A stretch of 30,077 bases of DNA, taken from assembly GCA_039045975.1 (NCBI GenBank), contig JBCCJA010000050.1:1-30077 (forward strand), read 5' to 3'. The stretch comes from JBCCJA01 sp039045975. GTDB taxonomy: Bacteria > Planctomycetota > Planctomycetia > Planctomycetales > Planctomycetaceae. Below the pieces are notes generated by a model, which had not been told where the DNA came from, did no database searches, and was given only the letters and a program-made list of their open reading frames with translations. This document shows, one piece after another, positions 22,871 through 30,077 of the stretch. Position 1 is the first letter of the stretch. Every line of letters begins with the position of its first letter. Made by a program: the position numbers and the translations under genes.

Positions 22871-25261
22871 TTGGCCGACGACGCCCCCGATGCCGCCGAT
22901 GTTCCCGCGAAGGCCGGGTTGCCGAAGGTCGTGATCTTCGGCCCGGCGGCGCTGGGGGTCCTCGTGCCGTTGGCGATTTACCTCGCGACGAAGCCGGCGC
23001 CGCCGACCGCGGACGAACGGTTCGCGAAGGCGTTCGAGTACCTCGACACGCCGGCGGCCCCCGGCGCGTGGGCGAAGGCGCGGGAGATCGCCGAGACGCT
23101 GGAGGGTCAGGGGTATCGCTCGCCGGAGTTCGGCGGCGGGTTGGAGTACATACGCGGCATCGTGGCGGTGCGGCACGCGATGCGACGCGACGAGTTCACG
23201 GCCCGGCCGTATTACGTCAAAGCGGTGCGGGCCCTGCGGGCGGCTGAGCAGCTCGCGATCGTCGACGAACGGCGTGCCGAGTGGGAGTACGCGCTGGGGA
23301 TCGCGTTGGCACGGCTCGACGAGCCCGACGCCGCCGAACCGTACCTGCGGGCCGCGCTCCGCGACGGCTGGACCGGGCGCGAGCAGGTCGGCACGGCGTT
23401 GATCGAGGCGATTCTTTCTCGGAGCGACCGTCCCGTCGGCGACGAGATCGTCTCGCTCGGCGAGGACCTGTTCGAGAACGCGACGGAGGGGCCGGCGCGG
23501 GACGCGGCCGGCCGCTTATTGGTCGAACTCCATCTGCGTCGGGGCCGGCAGGAGGACGCGGCCGCGGTGCTCGGGCGGTCGGAGGCGTCCGAAGGGCCCG
23601 AGTCGCGTTTTTTGGCCGGCCGGATCGCGCTCGGCCGGGGCGAAACGGAGAAGGCGTTGAAGATCTTTCACCCGCTGGCGGCCGAGCACGGTGTCCCGCG
23701 GGCGGTCGCGGCGGGGGCCGGCCTGCTCGCCGGGCGGATCGAAGAGACGCTCGGCAGCGCGGAGGCGGTCGGCACGCTCGACCGCGTCGCGAGGAATCAC
23801 GCCGGCAGCGAGGAGGCGATCGCGGCCGCGTTGTCGCTCGGCGGCCTGATGCAACAAGCCGGTCGGCACGAGGAGGCGTCGTACTGGTTCCGCCTGGTCC
23901 TGGCCGAATTCTCCGCCGATCCCCGCGCGAACGCCGAGTCTTTTCGTAACCGCTGGGTCGGGCGGGCGGAGATCGCGGCCGCGATCGTCGCCGCGTGGGA
24001 GTCGTGGGTCGCGACCGGGCACGCCGCCGAGGCCGAGGCGATCGCCGCCGACGCCGAGCCGGCGATCGGCCCCCGCAAGTCGGCCGAGTTGGTCGCGCGG
24101 ACGCACCGCGATATCGCGGACCGGAAGCTGGCCGAGGCGGAAGCCGGCGGGGCCGAATCGGTCGAGAGTGCCCGGGCGAAGCTCGCGGCGTTGCGGCGGC
24201 GGAGCGGGCGGGCCTACGTCGTTTACGCCGGCGTCGTCGACGGCGACGAAGCGGCCGCGGCTTATCGCGAGGCGGCGATCGACCTGCGACGGTCCGGGGA
24301 CGCGGACGAGGCGTTGACCGCCGTCGAGGCGTTTTTGGAAGTCGCGCCGAAAGGACTGCGGGCCAGCGGCGAACTGCTGCGGGCGGAAGCGTTGATGGAC
24401 CTCGGCGATTTCGAGGCCGCCGTCGCCGACCTGGACCGCATCATCGAGATCCGTCGCGACGACCCGGTCGTGTTCCGGGCCCGGCTGTTGGCCGGACGCT
24501 GTGCCCGGGAGTTGGGCGACGGCGACGCCGCCGAACGGCTGTGGCAGAGTCTCGTCACGTCGGGCGAGTTGAGGCCGACCGCTGCCGAATGGAGGGCCGC
24601 ACTCTACGAACTGGCGATGCTGCGGGAGCAGCGGGCCGCGGCCGCGGAGGACGCCGACCGGACGCCCCGCGAACGGGCCGACGCCTGGGACGCGGCCGTC
24701 GAGACGCTCACAGAGTTCGTCCGCCGCTATCCCGACGACCCGCAGGCGCCGCGGACGGCGCTCCTCGCCGCCACTGCGTTGCGTCGGCGGGCCGCAGTGG
24801 CCCGTGTGCAGCGTCGGGCCGCGGAAACCGACAACGTGCGGCAGCGGCTCGACCGGTTGGCGATCGATCGGCTCGTCCGGGCCGAGGCGGTACTCGCGGA
24901 CGCAGTACCGCCGATGGCCGAGCGGGAGGATCGCAGCGACCTCGGCCGGGCGGGACGGGAACTGCTCCGCGGCGCGTTCTTCGAGCGTGCGCACGTGCTG
25001 CTCGAACTCGGCCGGTCGGACGACGCGATCTCGGCTTACGGGGCGGCGATCAACCGCTATCCCGACGACCCCCGGGTCTTCACCGCTTATGTCCGCATGG
25101 CCGAAGCGCATCGGCAGCTCGGCCGTGAGTTGGAGGCGCGGGCCGTGCTCGGGCAGGCCCGCGTCATTTTGCGACGCATGGACGCGAACGCGTTCGGCGA
25201 AGACCGCACGAACTATCTCCGCGAAGAATGGAGCGATTGGCTTGAACGCGCCGGCAGCTGA
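22871..25261 (+). CDS. Membrane-anchored tetratricopeptide-repeat protein leading the flagellar operon
   Basis: 796 residues, TTG start at 22871, the first usable start after an in-frame stop at 22790; GGACGGAAG precedes it. One transmembrane helix near the N-terminus (about 20-39, VVIFGPAALGVLVPLAIYLA) leaves almost the whole protein on one side of the membrane, probably outside the cytoplasm. The rest is helical, Ala/Arg/Glu/Asp-rich, and shows repeated TPR-like pairs such as ANRYP-type joints: FVRRYPDDPQAPRTALLAA (~617-635) and INRYPDDPRVFTAYVRMA (~726-743), in the style of BamD/YbgF-like TPRs. No catalytic motif was recognised. Its stop overlaps the next gene, so it is coupled to flagellar genes; a role in flagellar assembly is inference from position. 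Confidence 0.75.
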   Translation: MADDAPDAADVPAKAGLPKVVIFGPAALGVLVPLAIYLATKPAPPTADERFAKAFEYLDTPAAPGAWAKAREIAETLEGQGYRSPEFGGGLEYIRGIVAVRHAMRRDEFTARPYYVKAVRALRAAEQLAIVDERRAEWEYALGIALARLDEPDAAEPYLRAALRDGWTGREQVGTALIEAILSRSDRPVGDEIVSLGEDLFENATEGPARDAAGRLLVELHLRRGRQEDAAAVLGRSEASEGPESRFLAGRIALGRGETEKALKIFHPLAAEHGVPRAVAAGAGLLAGRIEETLGSAEAVGTLDRVARNHAGSEEAIAAALSLGGLMQQAGRHEEASYWFRLVLAEFSADPRANAESFRNRWVGRAEIAAAIVAAWESWVATGHAAEAEAIAADAEPAIGPRKSAELVARTHRDIADRKLAEAEAGGAESVESARAKLAALRRRSGRAYVVYAGVVDGDEAAAAYREAAIDLRRSGDADEALTAVEAFLEVAPKGLRASGELLRAEALMDLGDFEAAVADLDRIIEIRRDDPVVFRARLLAGRCARELGDGDAAERLWQSLVTSGELRPTAAEWRAALYELAMLREQRAAAAEDADRTPRERADAWDAAVETLTEFVRRYPDDPQAPRTALLAATALRRRAAVARVQRRAAETDNVRQRLDRLAIDRLVRAEAVLADAVPPMAEREDRSDLGRAGRELLRGAFFERAHVLLELGRSDDAISAYGAAINRYPDDPRVFTAYVRMAEAHRQLGRELEARAVLGQARVILRRMDANAFGEDRTNYLREEWSDWLERAGS

Positions 25262-25697
25262 CAGCCCCGACCTGCTCGTGACGCTCGCCGACCTGGAGCG
25301 GCGGTGTGACGACCTCGCGGCTTTGCAAGACACACAATCCGCGGCGTTGGCCGCCGGTGACTATGCCGCCGTGCTCGACGTGGCGACCCGTCGCGACGCG
25401 GTGCTGTCGGGCCTGAGCGGACCGGCCTCGCCGCGTGCGGTGCGGGAGAATTGGCCGGCGTGGACTGCGGCTCTGCCGGCGGCCGACCGCGGGCGGGCGA
25501 ACGACCGGTTGCGGCAGATCGAAGGGCGGATCGCCGATCTGCTCGCGCGTCAGGAACGCGACCTCGCGGCGGCGACGACGGCCCGCGACGAGACCTTCGC
25601 CGCGCTGGCGTCGGTCCGCGAAGCGGGCGACGTCCACAGCGCCTATCGCGATCACCTCGGCCAGAGCTCGTCCCGACGCCTCGATTTGGACGGATAA
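25242..25697 (+). CDS. FlgN-like flagellar chaperone
   Basis: 151 residues from a TTG at 25242, with GGAG eight bases upstream, overlapping the end of the TPR gene by 20 bases. GTG at 25278 is an alternative start (139 residues). The protein is almost all helix: LADLERRCDDLAALQDTQSA, then ALAAGDYAAVLDVATRRDAV, a pattern (long helix, dose of Ala/Glu/Asp, a GD(Y/L)..(L/V) turn, second helix) seen in FlgN, the export chaperone for hook-associated proteins. Size and place just before flgB support this. Sequence similarity within FlgN is weak, so this rests on pattern and context. Its TAA shares a base with the flgB ATG (TAATG). Confidence 0.6.
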   Translation: MNAPAADSPDLLVTLADLERRCDDLAALQDTQSAALAAGDYAAVLDVATRRDAVLSGLSGPASPRAVRENWPAWTAALPAADRGRANDRLRQIEGRIADLLARQERDLAAATTARDETFAALASVREAGDVHSAYRDHLGQSSSRRLDLDG

Positions 25698-26179
25698 TGA
25701 ACGACCCGATCGGCCGCCTCGTCGGCGGCGACACCGCCGGGCTACTCACGAAGGTCGCCGCGTTCGCGGAGGCCCGTCACGGCGTGCTCGCCGGGAACAT
25801 CGCGAACATCGATACGCCGCTGTACAAGACGCGCGATCTCGACGTCGCGGGGTTCGAGCAGGCGTTGAAGTCGGCGGCGAGTCACCGCCACGGCTCGCCG
25901 GCGGGGCTGCCGACGTGGGCCCTCGCGGCCGGGCTGAGCATGCCGGGCGGTGCGGCCGGCGGGTCGGAGCCGCTGTCGCTGGAGCAGCTGTTCCCGTCCG
26001 AGATCTTCACGGCCCGCGAGGCGTCGCCGGTGACGCTGACCGACAACGACGGCAACGACCGCGACGTCGAACGCGAGGTCAGCGAGTTGATGAAAAACTC
26101 GATGCTGCAGACGTTCGCGGTCAATGTGCTCGCGGCCCAGACGCAGCTGATGCAGGCGGTGATCTCCGAGCGGCCGTAA
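25697..26179 (+). CDS. flgB: Flagellar proximal rod protein FlgB
   Basis: 160 residues. Rod subunit exported through the flagellar type III apparatus; it forms the base of the rod across the periplasm with FlgC and FliE. The N-terminal rod-family motif is clear (GVLAGNIANIDTPLYKTRDL, residues ~31-50) and so is the C-terminal helix (VEREVSELMKNSMLQTFAVN ... LMQAVISERP). The middle (about 65-110) is Gly/Ala/Pro-rich and poorly conserved, as usual. The ATG overlaps the stop of the FlgN-like gene by one base, implying translational coupling. A palindromic element separates it from flgC. Confidence 0.95.
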   Translation: MNDPIGRLVGGDTAGLLTKVAAFAEARHGVLAGNIANIDTPLYKTRDLDVAGFEQALKSAASHRHGSPAGLPTWALAAGLSMPGGAAGGSEPLSLEQLFPSEIFTAREASPVTLTDNDGNDRDVEREVSELMKNSMLQTFAVNVLAAQTQLMQAVISERP

Positions 26180-26183
26180 TCGC

Positions 26184-26271
26184 GTAGGGTCCGCTGTGCG
26201 GACCGTCTCGGATTCGCTCGGCTCGGCGGACTTCGAGGCCGGGCCGTCACGGTCCGCACAGCGGACCCTAC
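26184..26271. repeat. Palindromic repeat between flgB and flgC
   Basis: A perfect 23-bp inverted repeat (26184-26206 with 26249-26271; arm begins GTAGGGTCCGCTGTGCGGAC) around a 42-base loop. The arms themselves contain the short palindrome GTCCGCTGTGCGGAC. The outer GTAGGG...CCCTAC ends are the same as those of the repeats flanking hppA, although the rest differs. There is no T run, so it is not a standard terminator. Confidence 0.88.
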
Positions 26272-26316
26272 AAAACGCTCTGGCCCGGTCGGGACGTCGC
26301 GACATAGCGTCCCCCC

Positions 26317-26724
26317 ATGCTCTCCTCGATCGACATCAGCACGAGCGGGCTCGTCGCGCAGCGGCGGCGGCTCGATACCGTCTCGGCGAACATCGCGAAC
26401 GCGCAGACGACGCGGGACGCCGACGGGAACGCCGCGCCGTATCAGCGTCGGCTCGTGCAGTTTCAGGCGGCGCAGGTGTCGCGTGGGTCGGCCGGTCAGG
26501 GCGTGACGGCCCGGGTCGAGATCGACGAGTCGACGCCGCCACGCCGGCTGCATCAGCCGGGACACCCCGACGCCGACGCCGACGGCTACGTGTCGCTGCC
26601 TTCGATCGATCTGGTGACCGAGTTCGTCAACGCCGTCGAAGCCTCGCGGGCGTACGAGGCGAACGTCGTCGCGATCGAGATGTCACGCGAGATGGCCCGG
26701 ACGGGCCTGCGGCTGATCGGCTGA
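26317..26724 (+). CDS. flgC: Flagellar proximal rod protein FlgC
   Basis: 135 residues, the usual FlgC length. Rod protein exported through the flagellar apparatus. The N-terminus shows the rod/hook family motif (STSGLVAQRRRLDTVSANIA, residues ~8-27, followed by NAQTT). The C-terminus has the FlgC signature: GYVSLPSIDLVTEFVNAVEA then SRAYEANVVAIEMSREMA. The start is ATG at 26317, with no strong ribosome binding site. It is 137 bases from flgB; most of that gap is a palindromic repeat, and another such element follows the gene. Confidence 0.95.
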   Translation: MLSSIDISTSGLVAQRRRLDTVSANIANAQTTRDADGNAAPYQRRLVQFQAAQVSRGSAGQGVTARVEIDESTPPRRLHQPGHPDADADGYVSLPSIDLVTEFVNAVEASRAYEANVVAIEMSREMARTGLRLIG

Positions 26725-26735
26725 CCGGTCACGTC

Positions 26736-26826
26736 GGCGAGCGGTAGGCGTCAGCCTTCGGGTCGGTGAACGGGAAAGCGTCGCCACACAGTGGACCTAT
26801 CGGAGGGCTGACGCCCGCCGCTCGCC
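26736..26826. repeat. Palindromic repeat between flgC and fliE
   Basis: Arms 26736-26756 (GGCGAGCGGTAGGCGTCAGCC) and 26806-26826 are reverse complements at 19 of 21 bases, with a 49-base loop. The sequence is unrelated to the repeat between flgB and flgC, so at least two repeat families have entered this operon. There is no T run. Confidence 0.83.
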
Positions 26827-26892
26827 TTTCGCTCTGGCGGTGCTGTTCGCGGGTGGCATACGCTCCGCGCGCCAACCGTCGCGGGACGTGTC

Positions 26893-27195
26893 GTGTCGCC
26901 GATCTCTGCCCTGCCGTCGCTGTCGCCTCCCGGACTGACCGGTGCGGGCGCGGTGCCGGCCGCCGGCGGGGGGAATCTCGACTTCGGCCGGATGCTGCTG
27001 GAGGCCGTCGGGCGGGTCGACGGCATGGAGAAGTCGGCCCATACGAAGCTGCTCGACCACCTCGCCGGCGAGGGCGTCACGCAGGTCGAGGCGCTCGCCG
27101 CGTTCCGACAGGCCGACATGGCGCTGCGTCTGATGCTGCAGGTCCGCAACAAGCTGCTCGAGGCCTTCAACGAGATCAAACAGGTCAGCATCTGA
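26893..27195 (+). CDS. fliE: Flagellar hook-basal body complex protein FliE
   Basis: 100 residues, GTG start at 26893 preceded by GCGGGA. FliE joins the MS ring to the rod and is among the first proteins exported. The C-terminal half is diagnostic: LLDHLAGEGVTQVEALAAFR, then DMALRLMLQVRNKLLEAFNE (about 75-94), matching the FliE end (QVRNKLVEAYQEI type). The N-terminal ~30 residues are a Pro/Gly/Ala-rich, disordered stretch. fliF starts 16 bases after the stop. Confidence 0.95.
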   Translation: MSPISALPSLSPPGLTGAGAVPAAGGGNLDFGRMLLEAVGRVDGMEKSAHTKLLDHLAGEGVTQVEALAAFRQADMALRLMLQVRNKLLEAFNEIKQVSI

Positions 27196-27211
27196 CGGCT
27201 GACCGGCCCGC

Positions 27212-28849
27212 ATGAACGCCCTCCGCCAGACTTTCCGCCAGTTCGTCACGCTGTTCGCGGCGATGTCGCCGTCGCAGCGGCTGACGCTCGTCGTCGTGCC
27301 GGCGTCGCTGCTGGTCGCGTTCGGTTTCCTCGCGTTCCGCAACGGCGGCGGCTCGTACACGGCGGTCTCTTGGGGCAAGCCGTTCACGACGGAGCAGCTG
27401 ATTTCGGCCGAAGAGACGCTGATCCGCGCCGGGCTGAACGACTTCCGCCGCGAGGGCTCGCGGCTGATGGTGCCGGCCGCCGCCGTCGAAGAATACAACG
27501 CCGCGTTGCTCGTCGACGGCGGGCTGCCGGCCGAGTCGATGTCGGAGCTCGAACGGCAGCTGGAAAAGACGAGCATCTTCACCAGCCGCGACCAGCTCCG
27601 CGCGATGCAGGACATCGCGCTGAAAAAAGAGCTGCAGAAGGTCCTGCGGGCGGCCCCCGACATCGACGACGCCCAGGTCCACTGGGCGCGGTCGAAGCAG
27701 ATCTGGCCGGCCCGCGGCGAACGCGTCACCGCGACCGTCAGCCTGCGACCGAAGCCGGGGCGACTGCTGACGTCGGGTCAGATCTCGGGCGTCCGGGCTG
27801 CCGTCGCGAATACGATCCCGCACCTCGCGCCGGCCGACGTTACGATCTTTGACCTCGCGTCGGCGACGGCACACGTCGACGCGGGCGAAGGCGACCCGTT
27901 CGACGCGAAGGTCGTGCAGTGGATCGCACGGCATTCACGCAGCTACCGCGACAAGATCGCCCGCCAGCTGAGTTACATCCCGGGCGTCGCGGTCGAGGTG
28001 CACGTCGACATCGACGACATCAAGTCGCAGGTCGTCCGCGAGCAGACGCTCGATAAAGAGAAGACGGTCTCGTTCGCGACCCGCAGCGTCAGCCGCAATA
28101 CGAAGTCGGACACCTTCGGGCCGGAGGCGGAGCCGGGCGTCGGGTCGAACACGCCGCGACAGCTGTCGGCCGACGCCGGCCGGCGGGAGTCGAACTCTGA
28201 GACCGAGACCGACGAGGCCGCCCGCGTCGTCCCGTCGTACAAGATCACCGAGCAGCAGTTCCTGGCGGCGATGCCGCGGGCGGTGCGGGTCAGCGTGTCG
28301 ATCCCGGACGACTACGCCCCGGCGGTCGTGACGCGGCGGGACGGGCTCACGCCGGGCGAAAGCGACGCCGACAAGCAGGCCTTCCGCGACGCGGTCGCGA
28401 CCGTGCGGGTCGAGGAAGAACAGCGGGCCGGCAAGATCGTCCGCACGCTGATCCCGGAGGGTTCGCCCGAAGACGCGGTCGACGTCTCGACCGTGACCCG
28501 CGTCCCGCCCGAGCTGCCCGCGATCGAGACGCCGATCTTGCAGACCGTGTCGGACCTCGTCGGCCGCTGGGGCGGGCCGGCGGTGATGTCGCTGCTGGCT
28601 GCGTGGGCCGTCATGTCGGTCGGCCGCGGGCTCGGCAAGTCGGACGCGATGCTCGCCGCCGAGGAAGAGGCGAAGAACGAAGAGGCCGACTCGCCGCTCG
28701 CTGCGTTCGCGAACGCAGCGACCGCCGAACCCGACGAGGAAGACGAGCCGTACGAGGCGACGCCACGCGACCTCGTCCAGGAAAACGTCCGGGACAACCC
28801 CGAGGCGGCCGCGGCGATCCTCGGCAAGTGGATCGCCGCGGGCCGTTGA
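27212..28849 (+). CDS. fliF: Flagellar MS-ring protein FliF
   Basis: 545 residues, normal for FliF. It forms the inner-membrane MS ring that houses the export gate and carries FliG. Seen: an N-terminal transmembrane helix (~23-42), the YscJ/FliF ring domain (WGKPFTTEQLISAEETL, LERQLEKTSIFTSRDQ, ALKKELQKVLRAAPDIDDAQ), a second ring-building region with an acidic/polar linker of low complexity (~300-335, rich in Ser, Asp, Glu), a second transmembrane helix (~457-470) and the FliG-binding tail ENVRDNPEAAAAILGKWIA. All functional parts are present. It sits between fliE (16-base gap) and fliG (62-base gap), the classical order. Confidence 0.96.
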   Translation: MNALRQTFRQFVTLFAAMSPSQRLTLVVVPASLLVAFGFLAFRNGGGSYTAVSWGKPFTTEQLISAEETLIRAGLNDFRREGSRLMVPAAAVEEYNAALLVDGGLPAESMSELERQLEKTSIFTSRDQLRAMQDIALKKELQKVLRAAPDIDDAQVHWARSKQIWPARGERVTATVSLRPKPGRLLTSGQISGVRAAVANTIPHLAPADVTIFDLASATAHVDAGEGDPFDAKVVQWIARHSRSYRDKIARQLSYIPGVAVEVHVDIDDIKSQVVREQTLDKEKTVSFATRSVSRNTKSDTFGPEAEPGVGSNTPRQLSADAGRRESNSETETDEAARVVPSYKITEQQFLAAMPRAVRVSVSIPDDYAPAVVTRRDGLTPGESDADKQAFRDAVATVRVEEEQRAGKIVRTLIPEGSPEDAVDVSTVTRVPPELPAIETPILQTVSDLVGRWGGPAVMSLLAAWAVMSVGRGLGKSDAMLAAEEEAKNEEADSPLAAFANAATAEPDEEDEPYEATPRDLVQENVRDNPEAAAAILGKWIAAGR

Positions 28850-28911
28850 CCGTTCCGGGTCGGGGCGATCGCCCTTCCCGCCCGGCGGCGGGATGAAGTA
28901 TCTCCCGCCCG

Positions 28912-29907
28912 ATGGACGACCTACGCAAAGCCGCCGTGCTGCTGCTCAGCCTCGACAAGCCGGTCGCGGCCGAGGTGCTCGCGCAGCTCCCGCGGCACCT
29001 CGTCGAGGCGGTCACGCTCGAGGTCGCGAAGCTCGACGACATCACACAGGACCAGCAGCAGGGCGTGCTCGACGAGTTCTCGGTCCTCGCGAAGGCCCGT
29101 GGTCACATCGAACGCGGCGGGATCGAGTTCGCCGAGCAGCTGCTCGCCCAGTCGCTCGGCGACGAGAACAGCGGCGAGATCCTCGACGCGATCAAGCAGT
29201 CGATCAACGCGGTACCGTTCGCGTTCCTGCACAAGGCGGGCGTCGACCAGTTGCTGACGTTCCTCGTCGACGAGCACCCGCAGACGATCGCGTTGATCAT
29301 GTCGCATCTGCCGCCGTCGATGGCGGCCGAGGTGCTCAGCGGCCTGCCGCCGCATAAGCAGATCGACGTCGTCCGCCGCGTCGCGTCGATGGAGGGCACG
29401 AGCCCGGAGGTCGTCGCCGACATCGAGGAGTCGCTCCGCTCGCGGATGACGAGCCTGTTCGACCGCCAGTCGGAGAAGGCCGGCGGCGTGCCGCTCGTCG
29501 CGGAGATCCTGAATATCTCTGACCGGATGACGAACAAGGGCATCCTCGAGTCGCTCGAAGACGACAGCCCGGAGCTCGTCGAAGAGATCAAGCGGCTGAT
29601 GTTCGTCTTCGACGACCTCGTGAAGCTCGACGACAAGGGCATCCAGGCGCTGCTGAAAGAAGTCGACAACAGCCAGTGGGCGATGGCGCTGAAGGGCGCG
29701 AACCAGGACATCGTCGACAAGGTGCTGGGGAACCTCTCGCAGCGGGCCGCCGACATGCTCCGCGAGGAGATGGATTACCTCGGCGCGGTGAAGGTCTCCG
29801 AGGTCGAGGGCATGCAGTCGCAGATCGTCGACGCCGTCCGCCGGCTCGAAGACGCCGGAGAGATCGAGGTCGCCGGCGGCGGCGACGACGAGCAGTACAT
29901 CGCGTAA
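28912..29907 (+). CDS. fliG: Flagellar motor switch protein FliG
   Basis: 331 residues, identical in length to E. coli FliG. Rotor protein on the cytoplasmic face of the MS ring that meets the stator and switches direction. The N-terminal FliF-binding domain begins DDLRKAAVLLLSLDK; the middle domain has the EHPQ motif (DEHPQTIALIMSHLPP), which binds FliM; the C-terminal torque helix keeps the key charges: Lys261 in ALKGANQ, Arg278 in SQRAAD, and Glu285-Glu286 in the place of Asp288-Asp289. The start is ATG at 28912. The motor should therefore be functional as far as FliG is concerned. Confidence 0.97.
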   Translation: MDDLRKAAVLLLSLDKPVAAEVLAQLPRHLVEAVTLEVAKLDDITQDQQQGVLDEFSVLAKARGHIERGGIEFAEQLLAQSLGDENSGEILDAIKQSINAVPFAFLHKAGVDQLLTFLVDEHPQTIALIMSHLPPSMAAEVLSGLPPHKQIDVVRRVASMEGTSPEVVADIEESLRSRMTSLFDRQSEKAGGVPLVAEILNISDRMTNKGILESLEDDSPELVEEIKRLMFVFDDLVKLDDKGIQALLKEVDNSQWAMALKGANQDIVDKVLGNLSQRAADMLREEMDYLGAVKVSEVEGMQSQIVDAVRRLEDAGEIEVAGGGDDEQYIA

Positions 29908-29982
29908 CGATGAACCCCGATCGATCACTCGAAATACGTTCTCGGTTCGAACCCGAAAGTCACAAGCCCGCGGCGGCCGCCC

Positions 29983-29988
29983 GGGAGG
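29983..29988 (+). promoter_or_regulatory. Strong ribosome binding site for the next gene
   Basis: GGGAGG, four bases before an ATG at 29993. It is one of the best Shine-Dalgarno sequences in the window and decides between two possible starts of the next gene. Confidence 0.5.
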
Positions 29989-29992
29989 ACAA

Positions 29993-30077
29993 ATGGGCGT
30001 CGGGGGGACGTCCGCCCCCGGGGGCGCCGCGGGCGTGGTGGACACGCGAATCCGAAACCCCCGTAGCACCACGCCCC
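29993..30077 (+). CDS. Start of the next flagellar gene, possibly fliH (cut by window edge)
   Basis: The first 28 codons of a reading frame beginning MGVGGTSAPGGAAGVVDTRI, open to the window edge, with GGGAGG upstream and third codon positions that are mostly G or C as in its neighbours. fliH normally follows fliG in this operon order, but FliH N-termini are not conserved, so identity is positional inference only. A competing frame starts with ATG at 29910, two bases after the fliG stop, and is also open to the edge; its early codons have A/T-rich third positions and no ribosome binding site. Confidence 0.4.
   Translation, partial: MGVGGTSAPGGAAGVVDTRIRNPRSTTP

Noticed and set aside
1..30077. 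CRISPR array, insertion sequence, integrase, prophage or defence genes
   Set aside because: Looked for regularly spaced direct repeats, transposase or recombinase motifs and nuclease/helicase genes; none seen. The repeats present are palindromic and non-coding.

Overview
This is a gene-dense bacterial window of high G+C content (about two thirds or more by eye). It looks chromosomal and most resembles a planctomycete. The evidence is an exported protein with the planctomycete-style N-terminal motif MEQRVMLA, a Tat-exported sugar-isomerase-like TIM barrel, a short PheT without the OB-fold tRNA-binding domain, and several families of long palindromic repeats of a kind I associate with planctomycete genomes. 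The genus cannot be fixed from this window.

Layout. 1-1847 (-): pheT, cut by the window edge. 2211-4280 (+): glgB, glycogen branching enzyme. 4831-7359 (+): hppA, a K+-dependent membrane pyrophosphatase with an unusual extracytoplasmic insertion, bracketed by two copies of a ~135-bp palindromic repeat. 7564-9411 (-): a vanadium haloperoxidase-like exported protein. 9694-10659 (+): a Tat-exported TIM-barrel protein. 10929-13755 (+): a two-gene unit with a divergent sugar-phosphate cyclase of the dehydroquinate synthase superfamily, carrying a ~180-residue N-terminal extension, and a DUF6492 glycosyltransferase-like protein. 13931-14170: tRNA-His and tRNA-Val, convergent around a shared terminator. 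14252-16645 (+): arfB, a GH5 lipoprotein and a class I glutamine amidotransferase. 16724-19366 (-): alpha/beta hydrolase, rhodanese and UDP-GlcNAc 6-dehydrogenase. 19449-22737 (+): pepT, UDP-xylose synthase and UDP-glucuronate 4-epimerase. 22871-end (+): a flagellar basal-body operon of the order TPR membrane protein, FlgN-like chaperone, flgB, flgC, fliE, fliF, fliG and probably fliH.

How the genes work together. The flagellar genes encode the proximal rod (FlgB, FlgC), the rod-MS ring adaptor (FliE), the MS ring (FliF) and the switch protein (FliG); the first two genes are translationally coupled. UDP-xylose synthase and the 4-epimerase share UDP-glucuronate as substrate, and with the UDP-GlcNAc dehydrogenase they point to acidic surface polysaccharide synthesis. 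The cyclase plus glycosyltransferase-like pair has the layout of a minimal cyclitol-glycoside pathway and is the best candidate here for something undescribed.

The other notable signal is structural. At least seven palindromic elements lie between genes, two of them inside the flagellar operon and two flanking hppA in an arrangement where the flanks are inverted but the loop is not. No CRISPR array, insertion sequence, integrase or prophage gene was seen.
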